Positions 7,990-16,113 of a stretch of DNA of 64,000 bases are shown here, in pieces. This DNA is from Saccharopolyspora galaxeae (lineage in GTDB: Bacteria > Actinomycetota > Actinomycetes > Mycobacteriales > Pseudonocardiaceae), in assembly GCF_016526145.1 (NCBI RefSeq), contig NZ_JADDUE010000004.1, positions 434,001 to 498,000 of the forward strand, written 5' to 3'. The notes beneath the pieces were generated by a model. It did not search any database, was not told where the DNA came from, and saw only the letters and a program-made list of their open reading frames with translations. The translations under genes and the position numbers were made by a program. Every line of letters starts with the position of its first letter. Within the stretch, counting starts at the first letter, position 1.

Positions 7990-9159
7990 TTGGGCTACGC
8001 CTTCGACCTCGACGACGTGGCCTTCCTGCGTTCCGAGGCCGGCCGGGACGCGTTGGCCGCGTTGGCCGACCGGCCGCTGAGCAGCGCCTCCCGGCTCACC
8101 GACGTCACCGCAGCGCGCGATCTCGCGGGCGCGCGCTTCGCCTCCGCCGCCTTGGAAACCGCGGTGCTCCGGCGCCGCGCCGAGTCCAAATTGGACAATG
8201 CGCGCGAGTGGCTGTTCACCGCCGACGCACTGCAGCAGGCAACCACCGCGACCGTGGCCCGGCACCGCGCGCGGCGGCTCACCGGCCGGGACGTGCACGA
8301 CGTGACCTGCTCGATCGGCGCGGACCTGCGGGAGATCGCGGCCGTCGCCGATCGCTGCATCGGCTCCGATCTGGACGAAGTGCGGCTCGCGATGGCCCGG
8401 CACAACCTCGGACCTGGCGTCGCGCTGGCGCGAGCCGACGCGTTGCGCCCGGTCAGCACCGGTACCGCGATCGTCGCCGATCCCGCGCGCCGCGACGACG
8501 CCGGGCGGCGGCGGTGGAACCCGGCCGACCTGGTGCCACCGCTGGACGAGCTGCTGGAGGTGCACGCGGGCCGGGACGTGGTCGTGAAGTGCGCGCCGGG
8601 GCTGGACTTCGACGCGATCCCCGGCGGCGCCGAAATCGAGATCGTCTCGCTGGCCGGCCAGGTGCGGGAAGCCGCGGTGTGGCTCGGCGGCCTCGCCGAT
8701 CCGGAAGTTCGCCGCCGCGCAACGGTGCTGCGCGCGGACGGTGGACGCGACGAACTCACCGACGACGAGTCGGACGAGTGCCCGGTCCTCGACGCCGGCG
8801 AATGGATCGTCGACCCGGACGGCGCGGTCGTGCGGGCCGGACTGGTGCGGCAGTACGCCGCGCGGCACGGGCTGGCCCAGCTCGACCCGCGCATCGCCTA
8901 CCTCACCGGTGACCGGCCGCCGCCGGGAGTGCGCGCGTTCCGGGTGCTCGACCACGGCCGCTACAGCGAAAAGACCCTGCGCAGCCTGCTGCGCAGGCAC
9001 GACGTCGGCCGGCTGGAGATCATGGCGCGCGGCGTCGACATCGACCCGGACGCGTTGCGCCGCAAGCTGAAACCGCGCGGCGCGGCGGAAGCGACCGTCG
9101 TGCTCACCCGGATCGGCAGCACGCCGTTCGCGTACCTGTGCCGGGCCGAGCGGACCTGA
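7990..9159 (+). CDS. SAM-dependent methyltransferase with THUMP-like domain
   Basis: The 389-residue protein resembles the actinobacterial class I methyltransferases with a C-terminal THUMP-like domain, probably acting on RNA (inferred). Visible are VHDVTCSIGADLREIA (SAM-binding loop variant), IGSDLDEVRLAMARHN, TAIVADPARRDDAGRR (a DPAR in place of a DPPY motif), and the C-terminal KLKPRGAAEATVVLTRIG. TTG 7990 follows GGAGGAATCCGG, a good Shine-Dalgarno and spacing. It converges on the hydrolase gene with only 13 bases between stops. Confidence 0.8.
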   Translation: MGYAFDLDDVAFLRSEAGRDALAALADRPLSSASRLTDVTAARDLAGARFASAALETAVLRRRAESKLDNAREWLFTADALQQATTATVARHRARRLTGRDVHDVTCSIGADLREIAAVADRCIGSDLDEVRLAMARHNLGPGVALARADALRPVSTGTAIVADPARRDDAGRRRWNPADLVPPLDELLEVHAGRDVVVKCAPGLDFDAIPGGAEIEIVSLAGQVREAAVWLGGLADPEVRRRATVLRADGGRDELTDDESDECPVLDAGEWIVDPDGAVVRAGLVRQYAARHGLAQLDPRIAYLTGDRPPPGVRAFRVLDHGRYSEKTLRSLLRRHDVGRLEIMARGVDIDPDALRRKLKPRGAAEATVVLTRIGSTPFAYLCRAERT

Positions 9160-9172
9160 CCCGGGCGCCGGA

Positions 9173-9922
9173 TCACTGCTCGACGATCGTCACCTGGCGC
9201 GTCTCCGAAGGGCCGTCCCAGGTGCGCGGCAGCGGCGTGCCGACCTCGGGGGCCACGACGCCGACGATCGCGTCCAGCGCGGACTCCGCCTTGCCCACCC
9301 ACAGGTGCTTGGTGTCCGGGAAGCCGGTTACCTGCGCCTGCGGGATCGCGGCGAACCGCCGCCGGGCCTCCTCCGGGCGCAGGTAGTCGTCGAACTCCGG
9401 CACCAGCGCGTGCACCGGCTTGCCCGACTCGCCCCAGGACCGCAGATCGTCCTCGCTGCTCCAGCGCAGCGGCGGGGAGATCAGGATGGCGCCCTGGACC
9501 AGCGGGTCCAGGCCGTGCACCAGGGTCAGGTCGGTGCCGAAGGACCAGCCGAGCAGCCACACGTTCGGCAGGTCGTGGAACTCCGCGTACTCCAGCGCCG
9601 CGGCGACGTCGTAGCGCTCGGAGTTCCCGCCGTCGAAGCTGCCCTCGCTGCGGCCCGCCTCGCTGACCGTGCCGCGGGTGTTGAACCGCAGCACCGCCAG
9701 GTCCGCCAGCGCGGGCAGCCGGAACGCAGCCTTGCGGTAGATGTGCGAATCCATCATGCCGCCGTGCGTGGGCAGCGGGTGCAGGCACACCAGAGTGGCG
9801 CGCGGTGTCGCGTTCTCCGGCACCGAGAGTTCACCGATGAGCCCGAGCCCGTCGGCGGTGTGCAAGGTGATCTGCTCCCGCCGGGCGGGCAGCGCGGTGT
9901 TGGCGCGGATCTCGGTGCTCAT
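9173..9922 (-). CDS. alpha/beta hydrolase
   Basis: The 249-residue protein is like the actinobacterial KANL/dienelactone-type alpha/beta hydrolases: LVCLHPLPTHGGMMDS (oxyanion region), nucleophile elbow LLGWSFGTDLTLVHG with Ser, EFDDYLRP holding the acid, and GFPDTKHLWVGK with the catalytic His. The ATG at 9922 opens MSTEIRANT and has AGGAT upstream; the open frame continues to 9955 without a better site. The substrate is unknown; the role may be esterase or hydrolase of small metabolites. Confidence 0.8.
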   Translation of the reverse strand: MSTEIRANTALPARREQITLHTADGLGLIGELSVPENATPRATLVCLHPLPTHGGMMDSHIYRKAAFRLPALADLAVLRFNTRGTVSEAGRSEGSFDGGNSERYDVAAALEYAEFHDLPNVWLLGWSFGTDLTLVHGLDPLVQGAILISPPLRWSSEDDLRSWGESGKPVHALVPEFDDYLRPEEARRRFAAIPQAQVTGFPDTKHLWVGKAESALDAIVGVVAPEVGTPLPRTWDGPSETRQVTIVEQ

Positions 9923-10042
9923 CGCCACGATCCTCGCACGGCGATGCGGCCGCAAAGCTGTGAGATGCGGCGGGTTCGGTTCAACGCACCCGCTCGGACC
10001 CGACCGCGACCACCCGGGCAGGACGGCCCTTGCGAGAGGCGA

Positions 10043-10357
10043 TCAGGACCAGCGGCGGGTGGGGCCGCGACGGCGTCTGGCCTGCCAGCAGCCGTTGTGC
10101 CAGTGCCGCCGGTCCTCGACGTCGCCGAAATCGTCGGCGGGCCAGGCCACCACGTGCCCCACACCCGGCCGGACCTCGTGGTCGCAGCCCGGGCAGCGGT
10201 AGGTCTTGGTCGCCTGCGCCGCGGGCACGGTGCGCACGTTCCACTCGCCGTCCGGATCACGCTCCACCCGCGACCAGCCGAAACCGGAACCGAGCGGACG
10301 ATTCCCGGACTGCGGCGGGCCACCGGAGGGGCGTTGCGGACGGTTGCGGCGCGGCAC
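10043..10357 (-). CDS. small conserved actinobacterial protein with zinc-ribbon-like motif
   Basis: The 104-residue basic protein begins MPRRNRPQRP and carries YRCPGCDHEVRPGVGHVVAWP followed by HWHNGCWQ, a likely zinc site of two CxxC/His elements. Homologues are annotated in actinomycetes as hypothetical or, doubtfully, ATP/GTP-binding proteins. GTG 10357 is chosen because TACCGT ends 7 bases upstream, the leaderless arrangement seen repeatedly here; GTG 10378 is an alternative. Function unknown; RNA or DNA binding is possible given the charge. Confidence 0.7.
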   Translation of the reverse strand: MPRRNRPQRPSGGPPQSGNRPLGSGFGWSRVERDPDGEWNVRTVPAAQATKTYRCPGCDHEVRPGVGHVVAWPADDFGDVEDRRHWHNGCWQARRRRGPTRRWS

Positions 10358-10426
10358 GCCCAACACGGTAACCGGCACGGCGCCGGGCTCCGAGAGTCCT
10401 TCGGGCGCGTCCCGCAGTGCGGGTGA

Positions 10427-11413
10427 TCACGTCCGCGGCAGCTGCGGCCAAGCCCGCTCGGCCAGTCCGCGGGCGAAGTCGCAGGCATCGATGCCGTCGC
10501 CGTCCGGGAACGCCACGACGAGCATCGCGACCTCGACCTGGCCGCGGTCGTCGCCGAACGGCACGTGCCCGGTCTCGGCCGAGCACAGCGGCACCCGAGG
10601 ATCACCACCGACGACGCTGGTCACGGTGCGGCGCCCGGCGATCTGCTCCTCGGTCGCCGAGCCGTGCAGCACCGCGGGAGGGTCACCGGCGGTGTGCACC
10701 AGCTGCACCCGCGGCGACGCCGCATCGGCCTGGCCCCATTGGCACTGGTGCGCGGCGGGCCGCCCGCTCGGGGTGGCCCGCTCCAGGCCGGGCACCTGGC
10801 GAACGTCCGCCGTGTCCAGCACCGAACACGGGTCCACCAGCGCCAGCGAGTTCGGCGGGTAATCGCGGTGCTCGACGCGGTGCTGATCGATCGCCGCGAC
10901 CGCGGTCCGCGTGCCGGCATCGGCGAGCCCGCACAGCCGGCCGCCCGGCTTGCCGTCCAGCAGGTCGGCGCTGACGCGCATGGCCGTGCGGTCCGGGAAG
11001 ACGATCTGCCGCGCGCAGTGGCTCGGCAACGGAGCGTCCTGCACGACGTCGAACGAGCCGTTGCGCGTGACCGGATCGCCCTGCTGCTGCTCGGCCGGTG
11101 CGAGCTCACCGACCTTGAGCTGGGCGAGGCCGCCCTCGGGCAACCGCACCCGCAGCAGGCAGTAATCGAGCGAAACGGTGCCCGCGTTCTCCGCCCGGCC
11201 GAACTCGCCATGCCCGGACTCGTTCAGCGCCGCGGGATCGGCCAGCGAGCACGCGTCGATCGTGCGCGGATCACCCAGGACCGACTCGGCGGTCGTCGGG
11301 CCGGGCGGAGCCGCCTGCGCGGGCTTGCCCGGCGGTCCGCCGGTGCAGCCGGCGACCAGCAGCACCGCAGCCAGCAGAACCAGGACGCCAAGGAAGCGCG
11401 GTCGCGGCGGCAT
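10427..11413 (-). CDS. secreted lipoprotein, DUF3558-like
   Basis: The 328-residue protein has a lipoprotein signal (LAAVLLVAGC) and then two halves that look alike: IDACSLADPAALNESGHGEF with DYCLLRVRLP, and VDPCSVLDTADVRQVPGLER with HQCQWGQ. The C(S/A)L(L/D) start and a later Cys are typical of the DUF3558 type of actinobacterial lipoproteins, here duplicated. TAGGGT ends 6 bases before the ATG, so translation may be leaderless. The role is unknown; many such proteins act at the envelope. Confidence 0.7.
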   Translation of the reverse strand: MPPRPRFLGVLVLLAAVLLVAGCTGGPPGKPAQAAPPGPTTAESVLGDPRTIDACSLADPAALNESGHGEFGRAENAGTVSLDYCLLRVRLPEGGLAQLKVGELAPAEQQQGDPVTRNGSFDVVQDAPLPSHCARQIVFPDRTAMRVSADLLDGKPGGRLCGLADAGTRTAVAAIDQHRVEHRDYPPNSLALVDPCSVLDTADVRQVPGLERATPSGRPAAHQCQWGQADAASPRVQLVHTAGDPPAVLHGSATEEQIAGRRTVTSVVGGDPRVPLCSAETGHVPFGDDRGQVEVAMLVVAFPDGDGIDACDFARGLAERAWPQLPRT

Positions 11414-11484
11414 TTCGCAACCCTAACGCTCGATCACCGGCCGCAGCACCGGTCGCAACGCCCGCGTTGCGCGGACGGTGCGGC

Positions 11485-12159
11485 TCACTCGTCGAAGTTG
11501 CGCGCGGCGAGGTCGCGGACCTGCTGGATCGCCTGTTGCGCGTCCGCGCCGTCGGCGAGCAACGTGATCCGGTCGCCCTTGCGGGCACCCAGCCCCATCA
11601 GACCGAGCACGCTGGCACCGTCGGCCTCGTTGTCGCCCAGCCGGACCCGCACGCTGGCCCGCAACCCGGCGAGGCTGCGCGCGAGCAACGCCGCGGGCCG
11701 CGCGTGCAGACCCACCTCGTTCTCCAGCACGAGCTCGTCGCGGACCTCCTCGGCCGCCTCGGTCGGTGCGCCCTCCTCCGCCGCACCGACCCCGGCGGCG
11801 GACGCGGCGCGCGCCACGGCGTCCAGGTCCTTGCCGCTCTGCGCCGCGACCGCGGCGGCGACCGCACCTTCGACCAGCGGTGCGTCCGCGACCACCGCGG
11901 TGGACGGGTCGCCGAGCGACTCGACGGCGAGCTCCGCGGTCATCTGCGCACTGCCGAGGTCGTAGAGCAGCACCACGCCGGAGCCCGAGCCGGCATCCGA
12001 CATCGCCGCCGACACGGCCTCGTAGTCGGTGCCGACACCGCCGCCGGGCAGCCCGCCCGCCGGCCGCACCTGCACATCCGGAGCCATTTGCGCGGCGAGC
12101 TCGACCACTCCGGCGGCGAGCTGCTCGCTGTGCGAAACGATGACCAGACCGACGCTCAT
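11485..12159 (-). CDS. dhaM: dihydroxyacetone kinase phosphotransfer subunit DhaM (EIIA-HPr fusion)
   Basis: The 224-residue protein joins a mannose-type EIIA domain (residues 1-125, phospho-acceptor His10 in GLVIVSHSEQLA) to an HPr domain (residues about 140-224, His152 in VGLHARPAALLAR, with a Ser in GASVLGLMGLG). It passes PEP-derived phosphate to ADP bound on DhaL. The enzyme I domain found at the C-terminus of the E. coli protein is absent, so a separate EI must supply phosphate. The start overlaps the dhaL stop by 4 bases. Confidence 0.93.
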   Translation of the reverse strand: MSVGLVIVSHSEQLAAGVVELAAQMAPDVQVRPAGGLPGGGVGTDYEAVSAAMSDAGSGSGVVLLYDLGSAQMTAELAVESLGDPSTAVVADAPLVEGAVAAAVAAQSGKDLDAVARAASAAGVGAAEEGAPTEAAEEVRDELVLENEVGLHARPAALLARSLAGLRASVRVRLGDNEADGASVLGLMGLGARKGDRITLLADGADAQQAIQQVRDLAARNFDE

Positions 12160-12788
12160 CGCACCGACCTCTCTGCGAACGCGGACAACAACAGCGCGGT
12201 CGAGCGCGCGCCCGGGTCGACGTGACCGGCGCTGCGCTCCCCGAGGTAAGAGGCGCGGCCCTTGCGCGCGACCAACGGCTCGGTGGACTCGGCGCCGTTG
12301 CGCGCTGCTTCAGCGGCCGCGGCCAGCACCTGGCCTGCCGATGCGCCATCGTCGGCCGCCGCCTTCGCCGCGTCCGCCGCTGGCGAGAGCGCGTCGATCA
12401 TGGTCTTGTCCCCGACTTCGGCCTTGCCGCGGGCGACCACGCCGTCGAGCCCTGCCTTCAGGATCGCTGCGACCGCCGGACCGTCCAGCTCGTCCCCCTC
12501 CCCCGCGGCGGAAGCCGCGCGCAGGAACGCGGTGCCGTACAGCGGCCCGGAGGCACCGCCGACCGTGGAGATCAGCGTGCTGGCGACCAGCTTCAACGCC
12601 GAACCGGGCGTCTCCGGTGCCGAGGTGTCCAATTTCGCGGCGACCGCGCGGAAACCGCGGTCCATGTTCTCCCCGTGGTCGGCATCGCCGATGACCCGGT
12701 CCATCTCGACCAGTTCGTCGCGGTACGCGGCGACGATCTCCGCGCCCGCGTGCACCGCGGCGACCACGTCCTGTGCCGTACAGCCCAT
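12156..12788 (-). CDS. dhaL: dihydroxyacetone kinase ADP-binding subunit DhaL
   Basis: The 210-residue all-alpha subunit keeps tightly bound ADP, which DhaM rephosphorylates, and transfers phosphate to dihydroxyacetone on DhaK. The Mg-ADP motif is DRVIGDADHGENMDRGF, followed by TVGGASGPLYGTAFLRAA and GDKTMIDALSPA. ATG 12788 is preferred over the TTG just before it. A 114-base gap separates it from dhaK, wider than usual for this operon, with no obvious signal in it. Confidence 0.93.
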   Translation of the reverse strand: MGCTAQDVVAAVHAGAEIVAAYRDELVEMDRVIGDADHGENMDRGFRAVAAKLDTSAPETPGSALKLVASTLISTVGGASGPLYGTAFLRAASAAGEGDELDGPAVAAILKAGLDGVVARGKAEVGDKTMIDALSPAADAAKAAADDGASAGQVLAAAAEAARNGAESTEPLVARKGRASYLGERSAGHVDPGARSTALLLSAFAERSVR

Positions 12789-12902
12789 CAAGGTTCACCC
12801 GTCGTGTTTGCTTGTCCTGTGCGCGGCGATGCCGCGCGGTGCGCCGCGCAGCCCGGCGCCACCCGGTCACGAGCCGCGACCGTCCTCGTTCCCGCCCGGT
12901 GC

Positions 12903-13898
12903 TCACCAGTTCAAGGCGGCGGTCCGCACCGGCGCATCCCACAGCTCGGTCAGCTCGTCGTCCAGTTTCAACAAGGTCAGGCTCATGCCCTGCATCTCCA
13001 GGCTCGTGGTGTACGGGCCGACCAGCCGCCTGCGCACGCGGATACCCCGTTCGGCCAGCAGCCGCTCGGCCACGCCGTGCGCGAGGTACAGCTCCATCAG
13101 CGGGGTAGCGCCCATCGAATTGGTGTACAGCAGCACCTCGTCGCCGTCGGCGAAGGGCAGGTCGGCGAGCACCGGTTCGAGGAGCCGGGCGACGAGGTCG
13201 TCGGCGGTCCCCATCGGCAGCCGCTGCCTGCCCGGTTCGCCGTGGATGCCGATGCCGATCTCGACCTCGTCGTCGCTGAGGCTGAAGCTCGGCTCGCCCG
13301 CGTGCGGCACCGTCGGCGCGGTCAGTGCCACGCCCATCGAACGCACCTGTCCGACGGTGCGCCGCGCGATCGCCTCGCAGTGCTGCAAGCTGTCCCCGCG
13401 CTCGGCCGCCGCTCCGACGAGCTTCTCCACCAGGACGGTGCCGCCGACACCGCGCCTGCCCGCGGTGTGCGTGGAGTCCTGCACCGCCACGTCGTCATCG
13501 ACGATGACCGCGCGCACGTCGCCGCCTTCCAGCCCGGCCAGCTCCGCGGCCGTCTCGAAGTTCAGCACGTCCCCGGTGTAGTTCTTCACCAGCAGCAACG
13601 ACCCCGCCCCGGCGTCGGTGGCGGTGATCGCGGCCTGCACCGCGTCCGGAGTCGGCGAGGTGAACACCGCGCCCGGCACGGCCGCGGACAGCATGCCGCT
13701 GCCGACGAAACCGGCGTGCAGCGGCTCGTGCCCGGAGCCGCCACCGGAGATCACCGCGACCTTGCCCGGCGCCGGATCCTCGGCACGCAGCACCAGCGCC
13801 GGGTCGGTGCGCACCCGGAGCAGCTCCGGGTGCGCGACGGCCATGCCGTGCAGCGCATCGGCGACCACCGTCGCCGGCTCGTTGATGATCTTCTTCAC
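12903..13898 (-). CDS. dhaK: dihydroxyacetone kinase substrate-binding subunit DhaK
   Basis: The 331-residue subunit binds dihydroxyacetone as a hemiaminal to His219 in EIGIGIHGEPG; ISGGGSGHEPLHAGFVG and LLVKNYTGDVLNF are further family motifs. It is the first gene of dhaK-dhaL-dhaM, a PTS-dependent route that yields dihydroxyacetone phosphate. GTG 13898 follows GGGAGGCGAACG; the frame is open to 13970 but that extension is Arg-rich and unlike the family. No DhaR or DhaS regulator is adjacent, and 246 bases without a gene lie upstream. Confidence 0.93.
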   Translation of the reverse strand: MKKIINEPATVVADALHGMAVAHPELLRVRTDPALVLRAEDPAPGKVAVISGGGSGHEPLHAGFVGSGMLSAAVPGAVFTSPTPDAVQAAITATDAGAGSLLLVKNYTGDVLNFETAAELAGLEGGDVRAVIVDDDVAVQDSTHTAGRRGVGGTVLVEKLVGAAAERGDSLQHCEAIARRTVGQVRSMGVALTAPTVPHAGEPSFSLSDDEVEIGIGIHGEPGRQRLPMGTADDLVARLLEPVLADLPFADGDEVLLYTNSMGATPLMELYLAHGVAERLLAERGIRVRRRLVGPYTTSLEMQGMSLTLLKLDDELTELWDAPVRTAALNW

Positions 13899-14144
13899 CG
13901 TTCGCCTCCCGGTCCACGTCTTCGCGGCTGTTCCCGCTGCGCCCGCCGACTTCCGCCGCCGATCCCGCACCCCGTCGATTCTCCGCCGCCGTGTCCGCCC
14001 GCTCGAAAGGTGCCCGCGAGGCCGTCTTCATCGCATCCGCGCCGCCGGGCGCACGAGGCGCGGCGATGATCGCCGGGCGGGGAACTTACCCAGCCCGGCG
14101 CGGCCCGTCGATCGACCGCGCCGCGCCGGCGCCCTGCGGCGCGG

Positions 14145-15665
14145 TCAACGCCCGCGGGTGGCGCGGATGAGCTGCACGACGTGCCGCACGGTGCGGGAGC
14201 CGCGGCTGAAGCTCATCGGGTTCAGCGGAATCTTGAACCGGGTGCGGGTCACCGACTGCGGCCGCGCGAACTCGCGCAGCCCGTCCTCGCCGTGGATGCG
14301 GCCGAACCCGGAGTCCCCGACGCCGCCGAAGGGCAGCCCCGGCACCGCGGCGAACGAGATCACCGAGTTGATCGCGACCATTCCGGAGCGCAACCGCCGC
14401 GCCAGCTCGGCCCCCCGCGCCCGCGAGAACACGGTGGCGCCGAGCCCGTAGCGGCTGTCGTTGGCCCGCTGCACGCCTTCGTCCGCGTCGCGCACACGCT
14501 CCACGACGACGGTCGGGCCGAAGGTCTCCTCGGCGTGCGCGGCGGATTCGGCGGGCACGTCGACCAGCACCACCGGCTCGACGAACGGCGGCCGCACCGA
14601 GTCACCGCCGCCGACCAGCGCCCGCCCACCGGCGGCCAGCGCGCCGTCGATGTGCCCGCGGATCACTTCCACCTGCGAGGACATCGTGATCGGCCCCATG
14701 TCCGCGCTCGGTTCACCACCGGGGCGCAGCTTCTTCGCCCGCGCCGTTAGCAGGTCGGTGAAGCGGTCGGCCACCGCCTCGGCCACGAACACCCGCTCCA
14801 CGCCGATGCAGGTCTGGCCCGCGTTGGACATCGCGCCCCACAGCGCGGCATCGGCCGCGGCGCGCAGGTCGGCGTCGGTGTCCACGATCAAGGCGTCCTT
14901 GCCGCCGCACTCCACCAGCACCGGCGTGAGGGTTTGCGCGCAGCTCGCCATCACCTTCTTGCCGGTCTCGGTGGAACCGGTGAAGGCGACCTTGCCGACG
15001 CCGGCCGAACACAGCGCCGCGCCGGTCTCGCCGAAGCCGGTGATCAGCGAGAAGACCGGGTGTTCCGGGACCACTTCCGCGAAGCTGTCCACCAGCCACC
15101 GCCCGACGCCCGGGGTGAGCTCGCTGGGCTTGAACACGACCGAATTGCCCGCCGCGAGCGCGTAGGCGATCGAGCCCATCGGGGTGAAGGCCGGGTAGTT
15201 CCACGGCCCGATCACGCCGACCACGCCGTACGGCTGGTATTCGACGGTGCAGGCCTGGTTCGCCATCAGCACTCCGGGCGAGACCTTGCGCTTGCCGAGC
15301 ACCTTCTCGGCCTTGTTCGCCGCCCAGTGCAGGTGGTCGATGACCAGCACCAGTTCCAGCCTGGCGTCGTCGAGCGGTTTGCCGGTCTCCGCGCAGATCA
15401 CCCCGGCGAGCTCGTCGAGCCTGCGCACCAGCTGCACCCGCCACCGGTCGAGCCGCTTCTTGCGTTCGGCGAAGCCCAGCTCGGCCCACCAGCGCCCGGC
15501 GGCGCGGGCGGCCTCGACGATCTCGCCGACCTCGGCGGCGTCGTGCACCGGGTGCCGCCCGACGACCTCATCGGTGCGGGGATCGAGCGAGTCGAACATC
15601 GGCCGCTGCTGCTCGGCGATGTCGTCGACCGGCGCATCGGCGCCGCCACGGGCGGTCCGGGTCAT
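14145..15665 (-). CDS. NAD(P)-dependent aldehyde dehydrogenase, succinate-semialdehyde type
   Basis: The 506-residue enzyme has the full ALDH set: GPWNYPAFTPMGSIAYALAA, KPSELTPGVG, FTGSTETGKKV, catalytic Glu in LVECGGKDALIV, catalytic Cys in NAGQTCIGVERV, and EETFGPTVVVERV. The C-terminus continues through FARPQSVTRTRFKIPL to a basic tail, as in the mycobacterial GabD2 group (succinate-semialdehyde oxidation), though substrate cannot be fixed by sequence alone. ATG 15665 follows GGAGG. It is separated from dhaK by 246 bases, so it is likely its own unit. Confidence 0.85.
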   Translation of the reverse strand: MTRTARGGADAPVDDIAEQQRPMFDSLDPRTDEVVGRHPVHDAAEVGEIVEAARAAGRWWAELGFAERKKRLDRWRVQLVRRLDELAGVICAETGKPLDDARLELVLVIDHLHWAANKAEKVLGKRKVSPGVLMANQACTVEYQPYGVVGVIGPWNYPAFTPMGSIAYALAAGNSVVFKPSELTPGVGRWLVDSFAEVVPEHPVFSLITGFGETGAALCSAGVGKVAFTGSTETGKKVMASCAQTLTPVLVECGGKDALIVDTDADLRAAADAALWGAMSNAGQTCIGVERVFVAEAVADRFTDLLTARAKKLRPGGEPSADMGPITMSSQVEVIRGHIDGALAAGGRALVGGGDSVRPPFVEPVVLVDVPAESAAHAEETFGPTVVVERVRDADEGVQRANDSRYGLGATVFSRARGAELARRLRSGMVAINSVISFAAVPGLPFGGVGDSGFGRIHGEDGLREFARPQSVTRTRFKIPLNPMSFSRGSRTVRHVVQLIRATRGR

Positions 15666-15749
15666 GAGCTGCCTCCAACCGTCTCAATGGTCGTTGCGAT
15701 TCGGCAGCCTACGGAATCTTGCGCGCCCGTGGCAGGCTCCAGCGGCACT

Positions 15750-15802
15750 CCGTGCCTCGGGGGGCGCCTTGGGGTGCCTCGGGGGCGCCTTGGGGTGCCT
15801 CG
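15750..15802. repeat. short tandem repeat, 21-22-bp period
   Basis: GTGCCTCGGGG is followed by GGCGCCTTGGG twice and a third GTGCCTCGGG, at 15750, 15772 and 15793. It lies in the 160-base gap between the symporter partner gene and the aldehyde dehydrogenase gene. Possible strand-slippage locus. Confidence 0.6.
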
Positions 15803-15825
15803 GGCGGTGCTGCGACCGCCTCCCG

Positions 15826-16101
15826 TCAGCCGTCTTCGCCGGAGTCCGGAGCGGACTCGGTGGCATCCACGACGATCGGCCGCCACCGCACCCACAGGGC
15901 GAACAGCGCGGCGAACACCAGCATCCCGACGCCGCTGTAGAGGTTGATGTTCATCCCGGCGGATTTCGCCGTCTCCTCGGGCCCGCCCGTCGCGCCGAGC
16001 ACCGTGAGCACGATGCCGTACAGGAAGAACAGCGCGGCGATGATCAACCGGATGTCGAAGGCGCCCGCGGTGTGCTTGCGCTGAGGTGTCTCAGTGGCCA
16101 T
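15826..16101 (-). CDS. small two-TM membrane protein next to the symporter
   Basis: The 91-residue protein has two predicted membrane helices (IRLIIAALFFLYGIVLTVLG and LYSGVGMLVFAALFALWV) joined by a short polar loop, with an acidic C-terminus. It starts 12 bases after the symporter stop, with GGAGGGAACCC before the ATG, so it is co-transcribed with it. Small partner proteins are common next to sodium:solute symporters. A role in symporter assembly or function is inferred. Confidence 0.75.
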   Translation of the reverse strand: MATETPQRKHTAGAFDIRLIIAALFFLYGIVLTVLGATGGPEETAKSAGMNINLYSGVGMLVFAALFALWVRWRPIVVDATESAPDSGEDG

Positions 16102-16113
16102 GGGTTCCCTCCG

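Noticed and set aside
15750-15802. Coding tandem repeat in an extended aldehyde dehydrogenase or membrane protein.
   Set aside because: Both flanking genes have well supported starts or stops outside it; the repeat is intergenic.
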